Positions 7,960 through 11,954 of a stretch of DNA of 11,954 nucleotides are shown one piece after another. The position numbers were made by a program, and so were the translations under genes. Where the stretch lies: assembly GCA_030154385.1 (NCBI GenBank), contig JASKJZ010000037.1, forward strand, positions 1 through 11,954, in the 5' to 3' direction. The notes under the pieces are model-generated. The model worked only from the letters and a program-made list of their open reading frames with translations, did not search any database and was not told the origin of the DNA. The DNA comes from Clostridiales bacterium. Its GTDB lineage: Bacteria; Bacillota_A; Clostridia; Lachnospirales; Lachnospiraceae. Positions within the stretch are counted from its first letter, which is position 1. Each line of letters begins with the position of its first letter.

Positions 7960-7988
7960 ATTATAACAAATTTGTTATCAAACATCAA
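7960..7988 (-). promoter_or_regulatory. lysR promoter
   Basis: On the minus strand TTGATG (7983-7988) is followed after exactly 17 bases by a perfect TATAAT -10 box (7960-7965). Transcription would begin near 7953, about 40 bases before the lysR ATG. The palindrome at 7963-7978 covers the spacer and part of the -10 box, which fits autorepression. Confidence 0.65.
7963..7978. promoter_or_regulatory. perfect 16-bp palindrome, probable LysR operator
   Basis: ATAACAAATTTGTTAT is a perfect palindrome in the lysR/reductase divergent region. It contains the ATAAC-N6-GTTAT dyad typical of LysR-type sites. It overlaps the lysR promoter and lies about 100 bases before the reductase ATG. That places it roughly 55-70 bases upstream of plausible plus-strand starts, the usual LysR recognition-site position. 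Confidence 0.65.
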
Positions 7989-8003
7989 TAAACTACTATT
8001 AGA

Positions 8004-8033
8004 TTTACGAGTGGTATTATGTTAAAGTTATAT
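8004..8033 (+). promoter_or_regulatory. possible promoter of the flavoenzyme operon
   Basis: A weak candidate pair is TTTACG (8004-8009) and TTATAT (8028-8033), 18 bases apart. An alternative -10 is TATTAT (8015-8020), with no recognisable -35. A poor -35 box is usual for promoters that need a LysR activator, and either choice keeps the palindrome at activator distance. The exact start cannot be decided by eye. Confidence 0.3.
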
Positions 8034-8078
8034 CAAAGATGAAACATAAAGATTTTTCCATGCAGGAAGGAGATCACA

Positions 8079-8678
8079 ATGAACTTTTTAGCTATTGTTG
8101 GAACGAACGCAGACGTGTCAACGAATCGTATGCTGCTTCAATTTATGCAAACCCGGTTTTCGAAGGAAGCAGAGATTACCGTATATGAAATTAAAGATTT
8201 ACCAGCCTTTAATGAACCAGAGGATCGAACGATACCTTCAAAAGTGGCGGAGTTATCGAATGAGATTTTGAAGGCGGATGGTGTTATCATCGCGACTCCA
8301 GAGTATGATCACGCGATACCAGCGGTTTTAAAGAGTGCACTTGAGTGGATTAGCTACACCAGTCAGGCACTTACCGATAAGCCAGTCTTGATTGTAGGGG
8401 CTTCTCATGGTACGCTTGGCTCCTCCCGAGCACAGGCTCATCTTCGACAGATCCTGGATTCTCCCGAGCTTGCGGCTAGGATTATGCCTAGCAGTGAATT
8501 TTTGTTAGGAAAATCACAGGCAGCCTTTGATGGGGCGGGAAATCTTGTGCATGCAGATAAGGCAGCAGAGCTTGATGAGGTTTTTCGTGAGTTTCTTTTG
8601 TTTACCGAAATTACGGCAAAGCTGTTGGAAGAAAAAGACAACACTAAAAAAACGAAGAAATTTACATGGCAAGAATAG
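8079..8678 (+). CDS. NAD(P)H-dependent FMN reductase (flavodoxin-like)
   Basis: This 199-residue protein belongs to the NADPH-dependent FMN reductase/quinone reductase family, soluble flavodoxin-fold enzymes that bind FMN and take hydride from NAD(P)H. The phosphate-binding loop [16 protein letters not shown] starts near residue 8. The family signature [21 protein letters not shown] spans about 71-91, and [20 protein letters not shown] follows at about 108-127. AGGAAGGAG lies just before the ATG. It is a close paralogue of the N-terminal domain of the next protein: both share IVGT at the start, the [10 protein letters not shown] block, GSSRAQ-x-HLRQILD and the EFLLG segment. The next gene starts 14 bases downstream with its own AGGAGG, so the pair is an operon. 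It may load electrons into the fusion enzyme or act on quinones or azo compounds. Confidence 0.92.
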   Translation: MNFLAIVGTNADVSTNRMLLQFMQTRFSKEAEITVYEIKDLPAFNEPEDRTIPSKVAELSNEILKADGVIIATPEYDHAIPAVLKSALEWISYTSQALTDKPVLIVGASHGTLGSSRAQAHLRQILDSPELAARIMPSSEFLLGKSQAAFDGAGNLVHADKAAELDEVFREFLLFTEITAKLLEEKDNTKKTKKFTWQE

Positions 8679-8692
8679 GAGGATTTAGATCG

Positions 8693-11119
8693 ATGAAATT
8701 TGTAGCAATTGTTGGAACGAGTGCAAAAAAATCCTATAATCGTATACTCCTTCAATTTATGAAAAAATACTTTGAAGCGAAGGCAGAAATCGAAATACTT
8801 GAGATAACCGATGTTCCGATGTTCAATCAATCGGATAATCAGTCCTCCAGTGAAGTGATACAGATGTTTCACCATAAGATTACACAAAGCGATGGGGTAA
8901 TCATTGCGACACCAGAGTATAATCATTCCATACCATCCAGCTTAAAAAGCTTAATTGAATGGCTAAGCTTTGATCTTCATCCCTTTGCGGGCAAACCCGT
9001 GATGATCCTTGGAGCTTCTCTTGACGTGCAAGGTTCTTCACGTGCACAGCTGCATCTTCGTCAAATTTTGGATGCACCGGGTGTTGATGCCAATGTCATG
9101 CCAGGGTATGAGTTTTTATTAGGAAGTGCGAACAAGGCGTTTGATGAAGACGGCAATCTTGTGAATGAAGGAACCATTGACTTTTTGGAAATATGCTTCT
9201 TACGTTTTATGCGTTTTGCAAAGATAGCCAATCTGCTCAACGAAGAAGAAGAGTTTTCCTTTCAACCAGGTGTTTACGAAGTAAGCGCAATCGGCCATAG
9301 CGGCAGTCTTCCGATGAAGGTGTCTTTTAGTGAGAAGCGCATCGAAAGTATCGATATCAAGAGGGATGGAGAGACAGAAGGACTTGCAGATGTTGCGTTC
9401 ATTCGAATCCCAGATAAGATATTAGAAGGACAGACCTTAAATGTAGATGCTTTATCGGGTGCCTCGGAAACGAGCAATGCGGTGATTGACGGGGTAGCAA
9501 AAGCCATTAAGCTTGCAGGTGTTAACCCAGATATCCTAAAGAGACGTCCAAAGCCTGCTAGCAGTCTAATCAAGGTGGACGAAGAATATACTTGTGATGT
9601 TGTGGTAGTAGGCGGCGGCGGAGCTGGTTTAAGTGCAGCAGCAACGGCATTGCAAAATGGCGCAAGTGCGATTGTGCTGGAGAAATATCCAGCTGTTGGC
9701 GGAAATACGATTCGCTCGGGCGGTCCTGTGAATGCAGCAGACCCAGAGTGGCAGATGCAGTTTGAAGAAAATCCAGGAGAAAGGCATACGGTGGAGGCCC
9801 TCCTTGCGACGGATGAGAGCTTGATTCATCCAGAGTACCTTGAGGATTTTCGTGCCCTGAAAAAGGAGTTTTTGGACTATCAAAATAAGTTTGCCGATCA
9901 AAAGGGACATCTATTTGATTCTCCGCTGCTTCACAGAATGCAAACCTATTTTGGCGGAAAACGAACGGATCTGCAAGGGAACACGATATATGGCCAGTAC
10001 GACCTGGTAAAAATACTGACGGACAGAGCGCTGGAAAGTGTAAAATGGTTGGAAGACATCGGAGTTGTGTATGATAAGAGCATCGTATTTGCTCCCGTTG
10101 GTGCACTTTGGCGCCGAGGCCATAAGCCTACGAAAAGCTATGGAACCGCATTTATCCTTGCCTTAGCAAAGTATGTCGAAGAGCATGCGGGAAAGATCAT
10201 TACGGATAGTCCAGTAAAAGAGTTTATCTTAGAGGATGGAGAAATCAAGGGTGTTATCGCAACGGGTGTCAATGGTCAGAAAATAACGGTGCATGCAAAG
10301 GCAGTTGTGCTTGCAAGCGGAGGCTTTGGTGCAAATACCAAGATGCTAAAGGAATACAACACGTACTGGAGCAACATTGATGACAATATAAAAACGACCA
10401 ATTCCAGTGCAATGACAGGTGATGGAATTGAGCTTGGTAAAACAGTAGGAGCGGCTCTTACGGGAATGGGCTTTACGCAAATGATGCCAGTAGCCGATCC
10501 AGATACCGGAGAGCTCTTTAGCGGACTACAGGTACCACCAGAAAACTTTATTATTGTTAATAAAGAAGGTAAGAGATTCGTGAATGAATTTTCGGGACGA
10601 GATGTCCTGACAAAAGCGGCGATTGATCAGGGGGGCCTATTCTACTTGATTGCGGATGAAGAAATAAAGAAAACTGCAGCAAATACAAGTCAGGAAATGT
10701 TGGATCGTCAGGTAGAGGCAGGCACTCTCTATCGCGCAGATACCTTGGAAGAGTTAGCAAGAATGGTTGGCATGGAGCCTGCAACGCTTGTGGATACGAT
10801 TCAGAAATATAACGCTTATGTAGACGCAGGCTTTGATCCAGAGTTCCATAAGGATACCTTTAGCTTAAAGGCTGAGAAGGCACCATTTTATGCAACCCCA
10901 AGAAAGCCAGCAATCCATCATACCATGGGTGGTCTTAAAATTGATACCAAAACGCATGTACTGGATGAAGCAGAGCAGCCAATTAAAAATTTATATGCAG
11001 CGGGCGAGGTTGCAGGAGGTATTCATGCGGGGAATCGACTTGGTGGAAATGCATTAACCGATATCTTTACCTTTGGAAGAATTGCTGGTAAGACAGCAGT
11101 GGAAGAAATGCGTAAATAA
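8693..11119 (+). CDS. fusion flavoenzyme: FMN reductase + FMN-bind + fumarate-reductase-type FAD domain
   Basis: This 808-residue soluble enzyme has three parts. Residues 1 to about 185 form a flavodoxin-like NAD(P)H:FMN reductase ([16 protein letters not shown]). About 193-277 is an FMN-bind domain ending in DALSGAS (252-258), the ApbE flavinylation motif, with Ser258 as FMN acceptor where Thr is more common. About 298-808 is a fumarate reductase/urocanate reductase FAD_binding_2 module: dinucleotide loop GGGGAGLS (307-314), HKPT His477, SGRD Arg636, HHTMGG His742-743, and NRLGGNA with Arg782. These match the substrate-binding and proton-donor residues of Shewanella fumarate reductase. The protein has no signal peptide and no haem motif, so NAD(P)H rather than cytochrome should supply the electrons. 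AGGAGG at 8677-8682 supports this start over the in-frame ATG at 8666. The acceptor is probably fumarate or another unsaturated carboxylate; the precise substrate is uncertain. Confidence 0.92.
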   Translation: MKFVAIVGTSAKKSYNRILLQFMKKYFEAKAEIEILEITDVPMFNQSDNQSSSEVIQMFHHKITQSDGVIIATPEYNHSIPSSLKSLIEWLSFDLHPFAGKPVMILGASLDVQGSSRAQLHLRQILDAPGVDANVMPGYEFLLGSANKAFDEDGNLVNEGTIDFLEICFLRFMRFAKIANLLNEEEEFSFQPGVYEVSAIGHSGSLPMKVSFSEKRIESIDIKRDGETEGLADVAFIRIPDKILEGQTLNVDALSGASETSNAVIDGVAKAIKLAGVNPDILKRRPKPASSLIKVDEEYTCDVVVVGGGGAGLSAAATALQNGASAIVLEKYPAVGGNTIRSGGPVNAADPEWQMQFEENPGERHTVEALLATDESLIHPEYLEDFRALKKEFLDYQNKFADQKGHLFDSPLLHRMQTYFGGKRTDLQGNTIYGQYDLVKILTDRALESVKWLEDIGVVYDKSIVFAPVGALWRRGHKPTKSYGTAFILALAKYVEEHAGKIITDSPVKEFILEDGEIKGVIATGVNGQKITVHAKAVVLASGGFGANTKMLKEYNTYWSNIDDNIKTTNSSAMTGDGIELGKTVGAALTGMGFTQMMPVADPDTGELFSGLQVPPENFIIVNKEGKRFVNEFSGRDVLTKAAIDQGGLFYLIADEEIKKTAANTSQEMLDRQVEAGTLYRADTLEELARMVGMEPATLVDTIQKYNAYVDAGFDPEFHKDTFSLKAEKAPFYATPRKPAIHHTMGGLKIDTKTHVLDEAEQPIKNLYAAGEVAGGIHAGNRLGGNALTDIFTFGRIAGKTAVEEMRK

Positions 11120-11160
11120 GTAAATAAGTTAGAATCAATACGTTTGAATAAAAAAGTGTA

Positions 11161-11198
11161 AAAATGAGTCTTTTAGGTGTAAAGGCTCATTTTTTTTC
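11161..11198 (+). terminator. intrinsic terminator of the flavoenzyme operon
   Basis: A 13-bp stem pairs AAAATGAGTCTTT (11161-11173) with AAAGGCTCATTTT (11181-11193), with one G-U pair and a 7-base loop, and it runs directly into a T-tract. It sits about 40 bases after the flavoenzyme stop and before the surface-protein gene. No convincing promoter for that next gene was seen in the remaining 47 bases. Confidence 0.85.
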
Positions 11199-11245
11199 GT
11201 TTTCTGCTAAGCTAAATACGTAATTTATTACAGAAGGAGGAAAAA

Positions 11246-11954
11246 ATGAGGAAGACAGCAAAAAAAATTGGTTCTTTGACGTTAGCACTATCCTTGCTTG
11301 TGACACAGGCAGCGGTTCATCCATCTACGATTTACGCGGAGGAAGTTCCTGGCATTGCGGTGTCTGCAAATAAGAATGTGGATGTAGCGTTAGCCGTTGG
11401 AAATACATCCGTCGATTATAGTGCGTTTGAAGAACAGCTTAAGGAAGAAATTGGTAATCAAATGCCAGGCAGCAACATTAATATTATGGCAGCAACATCG
11501 GTCGATACGGCAACTTCGAGTGATTTTGACTGGATGCAGTTTGATCATAGCTTATCGAATGGAGGAGCAGCGAATGATTTTATCGAACCTACCGGCTCAC
11601 AAGAGGGAACCGATTATGATAAGCTAGATCGCCATATTGACCTGGATACAACAAGTGGTACCAAACTTACATTTCGTGGATATGGAGCAAGCGGCTATTC
11701 TGATTTTATGCTATTAGAAAATAACCAAACCACCAATAAGACCTTTCAGTTTGATATCAAGGAGTATTTTGCAGCGGATGCGTTGTACGCAATGGGATTT
11801 TTCTTTAACTCGGATCTTACCTATGACACAAGTGCTTTTACAGGTGCAAATGCAATTTATGATGCCTATCATGCGGATAAGCTGTATTTAAATGGTTATT
11901 TGCTGGCGATGGAATATAATGGTCAGTCTACCTACGGAATGTATATTTATAAGG
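11246..11954 (+). CDS. secreted surface protein, N-terminal part (runs off the window)
   Basis: A start with a strong AAGGAGG (11234-11240) five bases upstream opens a frame that stays open for 236 codons to the window edge. Residues 1-31 form a Sec signal peptide: basic MRKTAKK, a hydrophobic core from GSLTLALSLLV, and a probable signal peptidase I site after IYA. The mature part begins with VALAVGNTSVDYSAFEEQLK (about 47-66), then DFDWMQFDHSLS. A polar, aromatic-rich stretch of beta-type sequence with LTFRGYGASGYSDFMLLEN follows. The pattern of a VxVGNTxxDxxxFExxLK segment followed by an FDW...YDH-like block is one I recall from large extracellular proteins of Lachnospiraceae, but I know no function for it. 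A cell-surface or secreted role is inferred; attachment signals, if any, lie beyond the window. Confidence 0.8.
   Translation, partial: MRKTAKKIGSLTLALSLLVTQAAVHPSTIYAEEVPGIAVSANKNVDVALAVGNTSVDYSAFEEQLKEEIGNQMPGSNINIMAATSVDTATSSDFDWMQFDHSLSNGGAANDFIEPTGSQEGTDYDKLDRHIDLDTTSGTKLTFRGYGASGYSDFMLLENNQTTNKTFQFDIKEYFAADALYAMGFFFNSDLTYDTSAFTGANAIYDAYHADKLYLNGYLLAMEYNGQSTYGMYIYK

Noticed and set aside
8666..8692. Upstream in-frame ATG adding nine residues to the fusion flavoenzyme
   Set aside because: The extra codons contain the AGGAGG that serves the ATG at 8693, and the tandem paralogue starts at the equivalent MxFxAIVGT position.
8438..8926. Minus-strand open frame across the junction of the two reductase genes
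   Set aside because: It covers two conserved flavodoxin-like coding regions on the other strand and has no recognisable domain.
9570..10106. Minus-strand open frame of about 178 codons opposite the FAD domain
   Set aside because: It is antisense to a conserved catalytic domain, rich in His/Pro/Gln as expected for a shadow frame, and has no family resemblance.

Overview
The window looks like a chromosomal stretch from an anaerobic, low-GC Gram-positive bacterium, most likely a Clostridia member of the Lachnospiraceae kind. The reasons are the AT-leaning sequence, strong AGGAGG-type ribosome binding sites close to the starts, TTGACA/TATAAT-type promoters, a cytoplasmic fumarate-reductase-like flavoenzyme of the Firmicutes type, and the start of a large secreted surface protein. 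No RNA genes, insertion sequences or CRISPR arrays were seen. The genus assignment is inference.

Layout. (1) 95-2289, plus strand: three tightly spaced genes encoding a YdcF-like DUF218 protein, a RibD/DHFR-like reductase that appears to lack an internal segment, and an alpha/beta-hydrolase. (2) 2333-3979, minus strand: a SulP-family anion transporter with a C-terminal STAS domain, starting at GTG behind a clear promoter. (3) 4219-6026, plus strand: a winged-helix repressor-like regulator overlapping by ATGA with an MFS exporter-like protein. Their promoter carries a perfect 17-bp inverted repeat whose left arm fills the space between the -35 and -10 boxes. (4) 6016-7914, minus strand: a LysR regulator followed by an ApbE flavin transferase. 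(5) 8079-11119, plus strand and divergent from lysR: a free flavodoxin-like NAD(P)H:FMN reductase, then an 808-residue fusion of the same reductase fold, an FMN-bind domain and a fumarate-reductase-type FAD domain. A terminator follows. (6) 11246 to the window edge: the first 236 codons of a secreted protein of unknown function.

The most coherent system is the 6.0-11.1 kb block. ApbE should attach FMN covalently to the FMN-bind domain of the fusion protein. The fusion can then be read as a soluble electron wire: NAD(P)H to non-covalent FMN, to covalent FMN, to FAD, to an alpha,beta-unsaturated carboxylate. The LysR regulator, whose own promoter overlaps a perfect 16-bp palindrome, probably senses the substrate or product. 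The active site keeps the substrate-binding His/Arg residues and catalytic Arg of fumarate reductases. The region of the Glu-Arg proton-delivery pair is different, so the substrate may not be fumarate.
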